Under the pieces are notes generated by a model. The model was not told the DNA's origin, did not search any database, and saw nothing but the letters and a program-made list of their open reading frames with translations. The translations under genes and the position numbers were made by a program. From assembly GCA_964019695.1 (NCBI GenBank), contig OZ026518.1, forward strand, positions 106,674,305 to 106,738,304: a stretch of DNA of 64,000 nt. The letters run 5' to 3'. This document shows positions 1 to 11,054 of this stretch, one piece after another. Source of the stretch: Loripinus fragilis (Eukaryota > Mollusca > Bivalvia > Lucinida > Lucinidae). Position 1 is the first letter of the stretch, and the number at the start of each line of letters is the position of its first letter.

Positions 1-199
1 TTAACCAACATCTTATCTGTCATACAAGCCACAAATCACTAGACCTTGAAATAAAGTGTATGGGTAACAATGACCTACATTTATGTTAGGAAGTGAATAA
101 CACTTGAATAGTGAAATTTATCCATCATAATTATAGGCTTAAGCCACATGTACAAATTTCTGGATCTGGAAATAAAGTTCACAATGACCTACATTTACA

Positions 200-430
200 T
201 GGGTGAAAGTTCAAAATTTTCAAAATCCTGAACTTTAGATACTCCAATCTTAAAACCTGCAGCATCCCCACTAAATATTCACAGTTCCAAGTTTAAATGG
301 TCAATTGTCTTTAGACAGACTGAAAATTAATCAGAGCAGATATTATAATCTTCCTGATTCAGCATTTTAAGTCTGAAAGTCAGCCTCAAAATCATGATTT
401 CAGGAATAATCCTGAAAACTTTCACCCGTG
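200..430. mobile_element. Possible MITE with inverted ends
   Basis: The left end reads GGGTGAAAGTT followed by a CAAAATCCTGAA-like stretch. The right end reads TTCAGG...CCTGAAAACTTTCACCC, so the ends are inverted relative to each other. The flanks share an imperfect CATTTA. No coding capacity is seen. The exact ends and the TSD are uncertain. Confidence 0.35.
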
Positions 431-507
431 CATTTATGTATGAGGTCAATTTATGTGTCATAAAAAATCCAAAGTTACTATGTACATGTACATTCATTAA
501 GATATGA

Positions 508-997
508 GGAGAGCAGTGACTCAGTGGTAGAGTGCCAATCTAGAGACTGAGGGGTTGCGGGTTCCAGCCTCACCGGAGGTGCTGCGTTACTTGTCTTTGA
601 GCAAGACACTATATCCTCTGCTTAGGACTGGTTCAACCAAAGACGACCCGTCCCAACATGACTGAAAAATATTGACTGAGACATAATGCACCAGTCATTT
701 GTATCCACTGCTCCCCCCCCCCCCCCACCTACGTGGATAGTGGTGGAAAAGCCGGGCTATGGTGCAGACTAAGTGCTTTTTGATTGTCCTCGCAGTGCCG
801 GGGAAGTGCGGGGCTTATAACATTGGGACATCTGCACCGCTGAGATTTTCTGTAGTGTAGGGCGGGCTAAGAGTAGGGTTGTTACCATCTTATATCAGGG
901 CTCTGAAAAGTGAAGGGTCACTATCCTCGCCCATCCCCGTAGGAGGGGGAGGAGTGGATACAAATGACTCGTGCATAAAGAATCAAAGCAAAGGAAT
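508..997 (+). mobile_element. tRNA-derived SINE (family 1), interrupted by a MITE
   Basis: The head resembles a tRNA gene. An A-box-like CTCAGTGGTAGAGTG is followed about 40 bases later by a B-box-like GGGTTCCAGCC. The body (CTTGAGCAAGACAC..., GGACTGGTTCAACCAA) matches the copies at 3.9, 39.5 and 57.7 kb. The 3' part, TAAAGAATCAAA, is cut off from the body by a 289-bp insertion at 687-975. This is a pol III type retroposon and not a functional tRNA, because the region after the B box does not complete an acceptor stem. Confidence 0.8.
687..975 (+). mobile_element. Harbinger-type MITE, copy 1 (inside a SINE)
   Basis: Terminal inverted repeats start TGCACCAGTCATTTGTATCC and end GGATACAAATGACTCGTGCA. 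The element is flanked by TAA at 684-686 and TAA at 976-978. The same element lies inverted at 1778-2064. The TAA target and 3-bp TSD fit the PIF/Harbinger habit, which is inference from family knowledge. It contains a C run at about 713-726. It has no transposase and is therefore non-autonomous. It splits the SINE 3' tail, so it inserted after the SINE. Confidence 0.8.
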
Positions 998-1349
998 CAT
1001 TTAGATACAGGTCAAAATCACTGAACCATGAAATACTGGTCACAATGATCTACAATTATCATGAAGTCAGTAGGTAAACAACACTCAAGAAACATCATAA
1101 GTATGATGTCACCATATCAAATTGCCATCAAGCTACAACCAAAAGCAAAACCATGGAATGAAAATATTCATTGATTTTGCCACTCTTTTAAAAAAAATGA
1201 TATTAGAAAAAAGAAGCTACCTGTACACACTAAAGTTTGTTTTCATTGGCGAACTTGCATTCCCAAAATGAAGTCATTGAAGCTTAATAAGAAATCTAAT
1301 TAAGTTTCAATTAATAATTGAATTTTGTCAGGAGAAATAGGCCCTTATA

Positions 1350-1425
1350 GCTGGAATGGACAATGAGGGCTAGATCAGCCTGTGCACAGCACAGGCTGAT
1401 TTGAACCTTCATAATCCATCAATAT
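1350..1425. repeat. Short palindrome CAGCCTGTGCACAGCACAGGCTG
   Basis: ATCAGCCTGTGCAC and GCACAGGCTGAT face each other with almost no loop. The CAGCCTG...GTCTGATCAG words recur inside the larger MITEs at 6.3, 6.7, 11.4 and 16.2 kb, so this is probably a decayed fragment of such an element. Confidence 0.4.
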
Positions 1426-1777
1426 ATTTAAGAGCATCAAATGAAAAGCAAAACAGAAAATAATGATTGTGAATGAGGGTATAGAAACAGTTGAGACCCT
1501 TGAATCTATAAAATTTAATGACCTTTTTTGGCAGTCTGGTTCTCTTAATCTCATTCAAATTTGTATTATACAGTTCTTAAAAAGTTAATGTTTCGAATTC
1601 TAGCACCACTTAATCCTAAAACCTCTTATAAAAATAGTGTCTAGCGAAAGTAACTCTTATGCCACACATGATTTTAACCACATCTTGGCAAAACCAACCA
1701 GCTGGCATGGGTATACCCAGCAGCCCCTGGACATCTACCCAGTCTGATCAGTTTTTAAGATCGCCCATTGGTCTTTA

Positions 1778-2064
1778 TGCACCAGTCATTTGTATCCACT
1801 GCTCTCCCACCTTCGGGGATAGGCGTGGATAGTGACTCTTCACTTTTCAGAGCCCTTGTATAAGCCCCTCCCTGTGGGGACAAGCTGAAGGTAACAACCC
1901 TACTCTTAGCCCCGCCCTACACTACAGAAAATCTCATCGGGGTAAGTGTCCCAATGTTATAACCCCCACACTTCCCCGGCACTGCGGGGACAATCAAAAA
2001 GTACTTGCACTGCACCATAGCCCGGCTATTCCACCACTATCCCCGTAGGTGGGGCTGTGGAGCA
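1778..2064 (-). mobile_element. Harbinger-type MITE, copy 2 (inverted)
   Basis: This matches 687-975 in reverse orientation over its whole length, including the AGAGCCC, CCCGCCCTACACTACAG and GCCCGGCTAT segments. It is flanked by TTA at 1775-1777 and TTA at 2065-2067. TTA is the complement of the TAA target of copy 1, as expected for the opposite orientation. The right end is more diverged (GTGGAGCA). It is non-coding. Confidence 0.78.
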
Positions 2065-2129
2065 TTAGATACTCATATAGTGTGCAGCAATGACTTGTCA
2101 GAGTCTAGATGAATGCACCTGCAGGCACA

Positions 2130-2345
2130 TGGAGCCAGAGGGGGTCCGCCTCCTTGAACACCCTCCCCGCCCTATTGAAAATGAAATAAATTGGTCTCAG
2201 TGAGACCAAATTATTTAATTTTCATGAGATATTTAAGAAAAAGGAGATAAAATCAGCAAAGCGAACCCCCCCCCCCCCCACACACACACACACACCATTA
2301 TGTATATGAACCCCCTTTCCAGAAATCCTGGATCCGCCCCTGAGG
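2130..2345. mobile_element. Decayed 'GGATCCGCC' type element
   Basis: It begins AGCCAGAGGGGGTCCGCC and ends CCTGGATCCGCCCCTGAG, the same end words as the CATGCGCGGATCCAG family at 7.6, 9.9, 10.5, 32.7 and 34.7 kb. The interior holds a poly-C run near 2267-2279 followed by a short (CA)n. The palindromic core is absent, so this is a diverged or separate member. Confidence 0.4.
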
Positions 2346-2849
2346 ATTTACAGCAATAAGTGCAGCTCATAAACTATAGAATAATGAAATTTTGCATGCA
2401 TCATTGCAAGTTGAAGCCATTATTATAATTTTCTAGAGAGCAGTAGCAGATATTCAGGATTCCAGCAAGTCTCTTCTGAGTCTTGCCTTTGCCCTTAGAC
2501 AGGTTTTCTCATGACTTGGTTGAATCGACAATATTTAACACTGATCTCGGCAAGCACATAATGAATAAAGTGACATTACGTTAGAACAACGTCGTATCTA
2601 CATTGATGCGACATCGTTGCGTCACATTGCAGATGATACAAAGTTGTTTTAACGTTGTGTGAAGCCAATATTATTGTGTACATGGACAATTGCCCTTTTA
2701 TCATGATATGGCATTTCTTTTTTTCACCTTATAAAGAATCTGTATCCTCTTGAGTGGTTTATTTACCTGTAGAAGCTTTACATTCCTTTAACTTTTTGCA
2801 TGCTGCGTAATTTTCTGGCTTTTTTGTCATCTGCCATTTTCTTTCAACA
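2346..2849. other. No gene recognised
   Basis: Unique-looking AT-rich sequence. The only structure I see is a loose repetition of ACGTTAGAACAACGTCG and TTGTTTTAACGTTGTG around 2578-2665. No exon-like or RNA-like signal was recognised. Confidence 0.4.
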
Positions 2850-2975
2850 AATACCATCAGGGTGTCAAACAGTTTGGATCCAAATCAGGCACGATGTTTT
2901 GTCGGGGCTGATTTGGGTCCAAACTGCTTAGATTATCAGCAGAAGATACTAGCAGATAAAAAGTTAATTAAATTT
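2850..2975. mobile_element. Palindromic MITE, family P1
   Basis: GTCAAACAGTTTGGATCCAA and TTGGGTCCAAACTG form inverted arms around GCACGATGTTTTGTCGGGGC. A TACCATCAGGGTG stretch precedes it and a TTATCAGCAGAAGATACTAGCAG tail (in part) follows. Similar copies, some half-copies, lie at 9.29, 12.63, 14.5, 15.35, 33.9, 37.06 and 41.6 kb. Confidence 0.65.
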
Positions 2976-3909
2976 AGGTTAAAGACCGACCTCCTTTATT
3001 TGAGGACATAATTAGACGAACACCCTGACAGGTTTAAGAACTTAAAAAAAAAATCCCTGTATACAAATAGAAACTTCCATTCTTATATTTTGTCATGTCA
3101 TAACTGGGATGGGCTGTTATTCATTATAAGAGTTTCTAAATTATATTTTGCTTGTCCAATATGGATTTCATGATGGCAATTGGAATAAAGCATTTTATGA
3201 CATCTCATTTGAATCTACACAGTTTGATAATGTCCCATTTAAAGGACACTAGAACAAGAATGGATTATATAATTGACACTAGTTAAGTTATCCACAACAA
3301 AAACCAGAAAACATCCTCTGTATTCACATGGTAGCGCAGAGTCTGCTACGATAACCGACAGTCTTGTTTACCTGGGCACACACATTTTGACGGAAATTAA
3401 ATCTAATCATTGTTCAGCCATTTAACGAATCCAAAGATTCGATAAAATGAGTAAAATGATATTTTAACTGGGATACAGATTCACATAAATCTCAAGACTT
3501 TCTTCTGAATCCCATTTGTATACTGTATATTATTGTATGTCTTTATATGTTGTTCTATGTACAAAGTATAAAAAAAAATATGTTTAAACCAAAGAGTTAA
3601 AATGATCCTGTTATATTTGGCCGTTTATGATACAATTCTTTGTCAAGCATGCTTGTTTAAGAATATGGCGAGTATAAGTTATGTAGTATGCTAAGATAAC
3701 AGCCAGTCCAATCAAATGATTAGCTATGCCAGAGGCCATGATAGCAAACGGTCCTAAAATATATTTCAATGAATTTTTCAACAATGGCAATGTTTGGATA
3801 AAGTCAGCATAAGCAGGCATAAGGGAACACTTTTGGAAATACATGTGTAGAACAATGGAAAATAAATGAAATTAAGCATTTTTACTTTCCACCGCAATGT
3901 CATGCATAT
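2976..3909. other. No gene recognised
   Basis: AT-rich sequence without recognised coding or repeat identity. A 77-codon frame on the minus strand (3611-3844) has no recognisable domain and weak context. Confidence 0.4.
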
Positions 3910-3910
3910 A

Positions 3911-4113
3911 GGGAGCGCAGTGGCCCAGTGGTAGAGTGCTTAACTCGAGATCGAGGGGTCGCGGGTTCGAGCCTCACCAACGTCACTGCGTTGTGTCCTT
4001 GAGCAAGAACATTAATCCTAGCTTAGTACTGGTTCAACCAAGGAAGACCCATCCCTTTATAATTGAAAGATTGATGATGGGACGTAAAGAATCAAATCAA
4101 ATAAAACAAAACG
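3911..4113 (+). mobile_element. tRNA-derived SINE (family 1), full copy
   Basis: The head GGGAGCGCAGTGGCCCAGTG carries the A box and GGGTTCGAGCC is a near-consensus B box. The tail is TTTACGTCCC-type sequence (here GGGACGTAAAGAATC) followed by an A-rich AAATAAAACAAAAC run. ATGTCATG occurs just before the head (from about 3898) and just after the tail (from about 4115), a likely short TSD. This is the most intact plus-strand copy here. Confidence 0.85.
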
Positions 4114-4342
4114 ATGTCATGAACATGCCAAGCTAAACAAGAATGTCAGTTTTCGTATATGGTTAGAATACAGGGGGTGGAAAATGAAGACAGGTATTGT
4201 ATAGTGACATTGATTGGCTCCCAAGTAGCCTTTTTTTATCATGCTTCTTTTTCTGTTTGAATATAACAAAGATTGATCAATAATTCTGATCAATGATGAT
4301 GAAGATAAACTACTCACTATTGTCCTGAACGAAAAACATTTT

Positions 4343-4410
4343 CAAACACCGGAGATCCAGATCAGCTGGCTTCCCTAGAAAGCCAGCTGATCTGGATCTC
4401 CAGTGTTTTC
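4343..4410. repeat. Perfect hairpin, family P2
   Basis: CCGGAGATCCAGATCAGCTG and CAGCTGATCTGGATCTCC pair across a GGCTTCCCTAGAAAGCC loop region. Related hairpins lie at 7.02, 38.89 and 48.05 kb. It is likely the core of a palindromic MITE. Confidence 0.65.
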
Positions 4411-4664
4411 CAGTAAATTTGTGAAGACACAGAATAGTTTTTTGGGCGCTTTTTTAATTTGTCAGTAAACAAGACAAAACATGGTATGCTAATTCATTCA
4501 GCGGAACTAGCGCTGCCTTTTGTTCAGGCCTATCGATATGTCCCAAGCTCCTAATCACATAATGTGCTCAGAAATCTCTCGGTGCAGTCTCGCCACAGCA
4601 TTCGCTGAATCGCTGCACACTTAATGCTTATGTGACAAGTACAGTTTGCACAAATCCTCATCAA

Positions 4665-4910
4665 ACCCTTATTAACCCTTTGTTCACCAATCACAGCTTT
4701 TGTCATCTGCTCCTTTCATCTGCTTATGTTCTTAAGTAGCCTAAATTGCAAACAATATAGACCCAGATCAGGTAGCTCCCTGATCAGGGTTCATTGTTTG
4801 CTTCCCTGAAAAAATCTAGTCTGAAGTGCGTGCACTTGAAATATGCAGCAGATGTAAAAGTAGACAAACATTTTCAGGACAATGGCTATAATAAAATGGC
4901 TCACATTCAA
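4665..4910. mobile_element. MITE with GATCAGG hairpin (family P4)
   Basis: It starts TTAACCCTTTGTTCACCAAT and has TTTTGTCATCTGC near the start and GCAGCAGATG near the end. A central hairpin, GCAAACAATATAGACCCAGA...TCAGGGTTCATTGTTTGC, sits at about 4750-4801. The same architecture recurs at 5.26-5.48 and 45.94-46.15 kb. Confidence 0.5.
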
Positions 4911-5261
4911 GTCTAGTTTATTGAAATATTTTGCTGAAAATACTTTTGGCCTATCACTGTATAGAGTAAACTATTAAAATCAGTGAGCTGAGGCGCCATT
5001 CAGTTTACATTAAGAGGGTTAGAAATTTTATTCAATGTTAATAAATAACAAAAAAATGCTGGTGTAACCTTCATGGTTGACATAAATTCGTATTACATAC
5101 CTTTTACATTAAAAAGAAAATGTAACTTCAAACTGGAAAAATGTGACTACTGTAAACAAATGTTTATGCCTTAAGTAAAGTCTCATATGGCACTCATAAA
5201 ATTAAGATAAGCAATTAAAGCCTATTTAATTAATATTTGTGTTAATTCTCTTTCTTACACT

Positions 5262-5480
5262 TAACCCTTAAAATGCCAGGAAAAAAATCATCTGAAAATT
5301 CCGTCTGCATTCGTCGTCTGCTGCAAATTTTTGCTAACGTTAAGTATAGAGACAAACAGTGTGGACTATGGGAGCAGTCTGATCTGAGTCCCCACTGTTT
5401 GTTGGAAAGGCTTCTAAATCATCTCAGCAGATGAGAAAAGCAGACGACTTTTTTTGTGATTGGCGCAATAAGAGTTAAAT
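5262..5480. mobile_element. MITE with hairpin (family P4)
   Basis: TTAACCCTTAAAATGCCAGG is at the left and GCGCAATAAGAGTTAA at the right. A central inverted pair, AAACAGTGTGGACTATGGGA and TCTGAGTCCCCACTGTTT, lies in between. It is diverged from the 4.7-kb copy but has the same layout. Confidence 0.4.
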
Positions 5481-5489
5481 TCCAAAAAC

Positions 5490-6240
5490 GATTAAATGCA
5501 TTAGATCGATTAAATGCATCAGGGTATCGGGTAAATTATCAGAGATTGACAGACATAGAAGAAGGTTCTTACGCTATGCATGCATATAAGCTGGGGACAA
5601 CAACTGATAGAAACATTATCTAATGGGGGGTGGGGGGGGAGAGAAAATGAAGAACTCATACATTGGTTGGTCTGTTGATTTTTAACCTTTTTAAATGAAT
5701 AATAATTCTCCTGAGTCAGGATGCAATTGAGATCAACCTACAGCAAAATTATGAACAGGTAGGTACATGGGCAATGTCAAAACTGCAATATTGTATCAAA
5801 TACATTTAACAACCACCACTAAGGCCGGGCTGCTTACTCCAATCCATGTACAGATCCGAGACAGGGGTTCAAGACAGACACATCACATACCCATCCACCC
5901 ACCCTTGATATTTTGGCAAAAATTTGGTTATTAGAATTTGTTTGCATCTGTGACTGGGATCATATTATTCAAACTGCATGAATAATAGGGATTCTTTCAA
6001 ACTCCCCACCCCTTAAAAAGAAAAGCTGAATTTTGCCAATAGAGGCCGCGTGAATCAGCAGCTTGTTGGATTGGTAAACTGACTGCTATGGAAGTGAATG
6101 CTAGTGGGTTGAGATGCTAGTGGGGTTGAGAGTATGATCCCTGAAGCTGGCTCTCCTACCGACTGATTCAAGTATAGCAGTTGTCAGTTTTTCTAGCAAA
6201 AGTACATTTGGGATTTGATGCAAGAAAACCTGACTTTGTT
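5490..6240. other. No gene recognised
   Basis: Nothing coding was recognised. The stretch 6045-6140 has a loose tRNA/SINE-like reading (AGCAGCTTGTTGGATTGGTAAA ... in part) that I could not confirm. A short G run lies near 5626-5640. Confidence 0.3.
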
Positions 6241-6261
6241 ATTAAATGTATGGAAACAACA

Positions 6262-6469
6262 AAGTTAAGGAACAGACCAGCCTGCAATCCTGCAGTGACC
6301 TGCACATCTGTGCAGTCTGATCAGGGCCTTTCATGTATTTGCTATCTGGAAAGTATATTGCTACACTTTCTGCATGCAAAACTTCAAGATTCTAGCTAGT
6401 CTCTGTAGCTGAGCTGGCTAATTACATTGTTGCAAACCCTGTACAAAGGTTTTCTCAAGTTGAGGCCCA
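6262..6469 (-). mobile_element. MITE 'GGGCCTCGACGCGAG', truncated copy
   Basis: It contains CAGCCTGCAATCC, GTGCAGTCTGATCAGGGCC and CTAGTCTCTGTAGCTGAG. The right end, GGTTTTCTCAAGTTGAGGCC, matches the long inverted end of the copies at 6682 and 11437. The left terminal repeat is missing. Confidence 0.6.
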
Positions 6470-6681
6470 TACAGTACTGGTAAACCAACTAGAAGCCTGC
6501 TAAGAACAGTGTGGAGTACTGATATGACTGAAAGATTGTTGAACTTGACAATAACCCGGTAAAGAACAAACAAAAAAATGGCTGCAGGCACATGCAGGTA
6601 CACTTTATATCTTGACAAACTGTAATTATTGCAGTCTGCCCCTAGGTCTACCGCATGCCAACACCTTCAGCAGGTATTAAA

Positions 6682-6919
6682 TGGGCCACGTCGCGAGAAA
6701 ACCTGTCTTCGGGGTTTCCGTCAAAGCGAACTTCAAACCGGTCTCCTCAGCTACAGAGATTAGCTAGAAAATTGAAATTTTACCTGTAGCAAGGTTAAAT
6801 ATGGTACTTTTCCAAAAGCGATAACAAAGGCGCTGATAAGACTGCACGGATGCGCAGGCTGGTCTGCGACTGTGTTGTTAGCAACCTCAGAAGACAGGTT
6901 TTCTCGCGTCGAGGCCCAT
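6682..6919 (+). mobile_element. MITE 'GGGCCTCGACGCGAG', full copy 1
   Basis: About 30-bp inverted ends: TGGGCCACGTCGCGAGAAAA...CCTGTCTTC on the left and GAAGACAGG...TTTTCTCGCGTCGAGGCCCA on the right. The interior has CAGCTACAGAGATTAGCTAG and CGGATGCGCAGGCTGGTCTG. It is non-coding. The copy at 11437 lies in the opposite orientation. No clean TSD could be read. Confidence 0.75.
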
Positions 6920-7021
6920 ATTAAACTAGTGCCCTGCTGAACAAATTAACCTGATAGACCCTCACCTGGTTTCAAACCAGCTCAGGTACTGGATTCATGT
7001 CATGGATTCACATGCTGATAT

Positions 7022-7092
7022 GAAAACAGTGTAGATCCTGATCAGCCAGCTTCTTACAAGAAGCTGGCTGATCTGAATCTACACTGTTTTCA
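7022..7092. repeat. Perfect hairpin, family P2
   Basis: AAAACAGTGTAGATCCTGAT and ATCTGAATCTACACTGTTTT pair, with CAGCCAGCTTCTTACAAGAA forming the inner stem and loop. It would extrude as a stem of about 30 bp. Confidence 0.7.
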
Positions 7093-7562
7093 AATAATGA
7101 TATGTTCGCGCTCGGCAGGACAAGGAATAAACAAATTGATTTAGATCTTTATCCTATCTCTGATCTTATTTGTCCTTAAATCAGATTTTTAGGTACAAAG
7201 TTATAAAAGGAGTTAACAAATTGAAGAGCTGACAATGATCTTCTCCACTCAAATAGCTGAAAGTCACAAATCTATCCATCCCCCCCAGTGGGCCCCTCAG
7301 AGTTCACCCATGCCCAAAATGATCTGGAAAACGGATCCTTCAAAAATAGAGAGAACCTACAAAATTTGAAAACAGCACGCTCATTTAATCATTTAATGAA
7401 GTCTGCTTCAAGTGCAAACACTATACAGAAACAGAGGATTTCAAGTGTTTGGACCTAGAATTACATGTGTTTGTCAGCATGGCACTATGTAGCAGCCCTC
7501 TCCCATTGGATGGAAGATTTGAGAAGGGAATTCATTGGATTCACCAGGGTCAATCTATACTG

Positions 7563-7852
7563 TGCGCGGATCCAGAAAGTTTTGTCAGAGGGGGTCAAAA
7601 TTTGATAAAGTTTGGTCTTTTCTAGTTGATATGGGGATACCGCTATAAATGGGCCATCATCGGCCAGCCAGCGAAATGCCATTGAAATGGCGTTTTGCTG
7701 GCGCGCCTATGATGGACCAACATTGAATGCTGGCTTGGTAGCTTTGTGATTTTTCAGTGGATCCGGACCTGTATTGCAAAGTAACCCTATATTTTTGTGA
7801 TTTTTCAGGGGGGGGGGTCCAGACCCTGTCCCCCCCTCTGGATCCGCCCATG
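7563..7852 (+). mobile_element. 'CGCGGATCCAG' element, copy 1
   Basis: The ends are GCGCGGATCCAG...AAAGTTTTGTCAGAGGGGG and CCCCCCTCTGGATCCGCCC, inverted. In the interior, at 7651-7719, is a nested palindrome running from GGGCCATCATCGGCC through CAGCGAAATGCC to TATGATGGACC. The 3' half has repeated TTTTTGTGATTTTTCAGGGG. No transposase is present. Five copies in this window share this plan. Confidence 0.7.
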
Positions 7853-8177
7853 TATACTTTAGCCTCCCTTGATACATCAACACTGATGAGATGTCCTTTA
7901 GGGGTCATGCTGGGATCTTGCAAGGCCAAATGATCATTCATTCTATGTGTGTGGGAACCATTCTATGTGTGTGGGAACATTGTTTTCACTTCAGTATGAC
8001 CACAACAACCTTGAATGTGGTAGTAATCTGTCAACCCAATTTCTGTATGTTTCTATCTATCATGCTCATCATCGAGTGGTTAAATCAAACATTCAATCAA
8101 ACTTTCACCTTTACAGCAACTGATCAAGCAAACTTTCAAAACATATTTCCAGTAAGGCCCACCAGCAAAACGTCATT

Positions 8178-8714
8178 TGAATGGCCTTATCTATTGATAA
8201 GATGGTAGGGGGCTGATGCTTTGGCTGTTTGTCGGGCCCACCGGGGTTTACCTGCTGAATTTCTTTTGCTTTGGTATTCAGTTTTATTTACTGTTGAGTC
8301 CTTATCTGTGCTTTATCTCTTTTTTATATCTTGATTTATATGTTCTAGGAGATGATGCATTGATAAGTTAGGGGTCTTTCATGCAAACCAAACATCTATG
8401 TGTCTTGATCCGCATCTGAACTAAGGGTGAGGTTGGCGAAGTGAAACCGGTTTAAGCCCTCCAGTAAATTTTTTTACTGACCGTTCCAAGGCGGTACTTC
8501 TTTTGTGGATCATTCATGTTATTTCTGTCTTCTGTTTGTTATGCTGCCGTGAGCGTGTTTATTGTTGTCTTGTTGTCACCTGCTAGGAAAGGGCTGACCT
8601 CTTGGCTCTCGTTTGTGATGTCTAATTGTGAGTTTGTTACTTTCCCATTGGTATCCTGGGTCAGGTTTGGTACTTGATTGTATCGATTCCTGATCTTTGC
8701 CCTCTTTCTTACCT
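8178..8714 (+). mobile_element. Solo 3' UTR of a Penelope-like element
   Basis: From CTTATCTATTGATAAGATGG to CTGATCTTTGCCCTCTTTC the sequence closely matches the 3' non-coding region at 62637-63171, which follows a reverse-transcriptase remnant. This copy begins just after where the stop codon lies in the longer copy, so it is a 5'-truncated insertion carrying no coding part. Conserved segments include TTTGTCGGGCCC, TTTAAGCCCTCCAGTAA and GACCGTTCCAAGGCGG. Confidence 0.75.
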
Positions 8715-9284
8715 AGCACACTTTTTATGCAGAGTGCAGCATCTGATCTGGGTCTTCACTTCTTGCTTACAGAATGCTTCATTCAATTTGATTCAAAATG
8801 ACAGAACATCCCCATAATTGGAAACAATAAGAATGAGAAAGTCCAATCAGCAAGATGGGTTGAGCTGCCAGGATTAAAGGCTTGTTTGTAAAGAGCTGCA
8901 TGTCTGATGCTCCAAAGATTCTATCAAATGAGTTTTCAAACCAATGTCCTGAGCTGTATGTCACTGGTGAAAACTTTTCTGTTGATCAGATAAGAATAAA
9001 GATTGCAATTATGTAAATGATGAGATAGCAATTAATAAATGAATTAATCATTGATAAATCATTGGTCACTTGTTCAACCATTCATCATGAAATTTTGCCC
9101 TGATTTTCTGATATATAAAGGTCAAGAATTTCATTTTGTCATGATGGGCAAAATCTACCTACTTGCTGTACATGTCATATATTATATATGAATATTTGCA
9201 TATACGGAAATCTGCTCATGTATGTTGATATACACTGCCTTCATATGCATTTTATCTCCATAATGTACCTCATTAATTGCTAGT

Positions 9285-9500
9285 GGGAACTTTTGTCATC
9301 TGCTGACAACCTTTACAAACAGTTTGGACCCAAATTAGTACCGACAGAAAATTTTGTGATGTTTCCTGGGTTGAGCCAGTATAAGCAGAGGATAATGTAC
9401 TTTGCTCAAGGACACAACACAATGCCTTTGGTGAAGCTCAAACCACCAACTCCTCATAATCTCAAGTCGAGAACTCTACCAATGCTCCTCAAGCAACTTA
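9285..9500 (-). mobile_element. Decayed SINE family 1 next to a P1 half-hairpin
   Basis: At 9360-9490, CCTGGGTTGAGCCAGTATAA, GCTCAAGGACACAACAC and TCGAGAACTCTACCAATGCT align with the minus strand of SINE family 1. The B box is damaged (AAGCTCAAACCACC). The preceding TTTACAAACAGTTTGGACCC is one arm of the P1 palindrome. Confidence 0.55.
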
Positions 9501-9880
9501 TGCTGGAAGACATTTTTCTTGAACTGCAAAAGTAACAAATTAATTATCATGACACTTAATTCATCAAAAGTTTGCATATGTTGCAAGTTATATTTGTCAT
9601 AATTTTTTGCAGATCTTTATGTGAGGTGAAGTCAAAAGCAAAATTAAATTTAATTAATTAACCCTTTTGTATACTGGAAACCCCAAACAGTTAGTACAGT
9701 ACTTTGGCAAACAGTGAAGATACAGAGTGTATAATATCATTATCATCAAGGTCTATACTTGTCCCAAGACAAGAAGAATCCTTGGGGACAGCTAAAAATC
9801 AAAATATGAAAAGCTCCTTGATATATACAATAAGGCCCAGCCAAAAGAACCCAAGGGTACTATGCCATGCTGGGAAATTT

Positions 9881-10155
9881 TGCATGCGCGGATCCAGAAA
9901 GTTTTGTCAGAGGGGGTCCAACTTTCACAACATTTTTTTTTTTTTGAGTTGATGAGGGGAGGGAGGATCCAAATACGACTTAGCCGGCCATCATCGGCCT
10001 GCCAGCGAAATGCCATTTAAATGCCGATGACGGCCCAACATTGAATACTTCGTAATTTTAGGGGATCCTGATCAGTATTGGTAGGAAACCCTATATTTTT
10101 TTGATTTTTCAGGGGGGGAGGGGGTCCAGACCCCCTGTCCCCCCCTCTGGATTGG
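9881..10155 (+). mobile_element. 'CGCGGATCCAG' element, copy 2
   Basis: It starts GCATGCGCGGATCCAGAAAG and ends CCCCCCTCTGGATTGGC. The nested palindrome (9985-10035) is shortened: one inner half (GGCGTTTCGCTGG) has been lost, leaving GCGAAATGCCATTTAAATGC directly before CGATGACGGCCC. It is followed by a P1-like TTATCAGCAGAGACACTAGC. Confidence 0.65.
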
Positions 10156-10471
10156 CAAATTTTTTGCTCTGTTTGCTAAGGTTATCAGCAGAGACACTAG
10201 CAGGCAAAGAATAGAGGGTTATTAACCTCTTTTGTGCAAAACAGACAAGTGAGTGAGACATCCTACAATTTGAGCTATTTTAGTAGTCATTGTCACCTTA
10301 AAACATAAACAACCGCCTGAGACACAGCCCACAAGCATATACAAAATGCAGAGATGTTTACTTTTGATAAGAACAGGCATAATTAATGTTTCAGACAGGG
10401 AAGTCATCCTTGAAAGATGACATTCAAGTTAGAAAAGAGACATTAACATAACCTACATCAGCCTGCATATA

Positions 10472-10770
10472 GAGCATGAACGGATCCAGAATTTTTTTTC
10501 AGAGGGGGTCTGACAATGTTTTTTTGGTTGTTTTTTTAGTTTTTAGAGGGGCTCCAAATACCACTAAAAGCGGGCCATCATTGGCCTACCAGCGAAACAA
10601 CATTTAAATGGCGTTTCACTGGCGTGCCAATGATGGCCCAACATTGAATGCTGGCTTGGTAGCTTTGTGATTTTCAGGGGATCTGGACCGTATTGCTAAG
10701 AAACCCTATATTTTTGTGATTTTTCAGGGGGGGTCCGGTCCCTCTGTCCCCTCCTCTGAATCCGCCCATG
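10472..10770 (+). mobile_element. 'CGCGGATCCAG' element, copy 3
   Basis: It runs from CATGAACGGATCCAGAATTT to CCTCTGAATCCGCCCATG. The nested palindrome at 10572-10639 is nearly complete (68 bp): GGGCCATCATTGGCCTACCA pairs with GGCGTGCCAATGATGGCCC. Confidence 0.68.
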
Positions 10771-11054
10771 TTGAGATTCTCAGATACATCCAAGAATACT
10801 AAAAGTCTCTCTAACATTGTCTGACTTGATTGTGCACAACTAATCATGAAAAAGATAATCATGGTCTATTAGGATATAAATGGCCCCAAATTTCACTTCA
10901 ATAGGAATACCCATGATCTTGCTATGATCAATGACTGCTGTATGATTTTGGTGCAGATTTACAATCAGGTTCTTCTATGACTGCAACAAGATTACTGCAT
11001 GAGTACAGGCGATTACAAATGCAGTTGCATTTATACATAACTTAAAAACTTTTC

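Noticed and set aside
3911..3990. Possible functional tRNA gene
   Set aside because: A and B boxes are present, but there is no closing acceptor stem and the sequence continues into a SINE body with an A-rich tail. The same holds for the 0.5, 15.8, 34.5, 39.6 and 57.8 kb copies.
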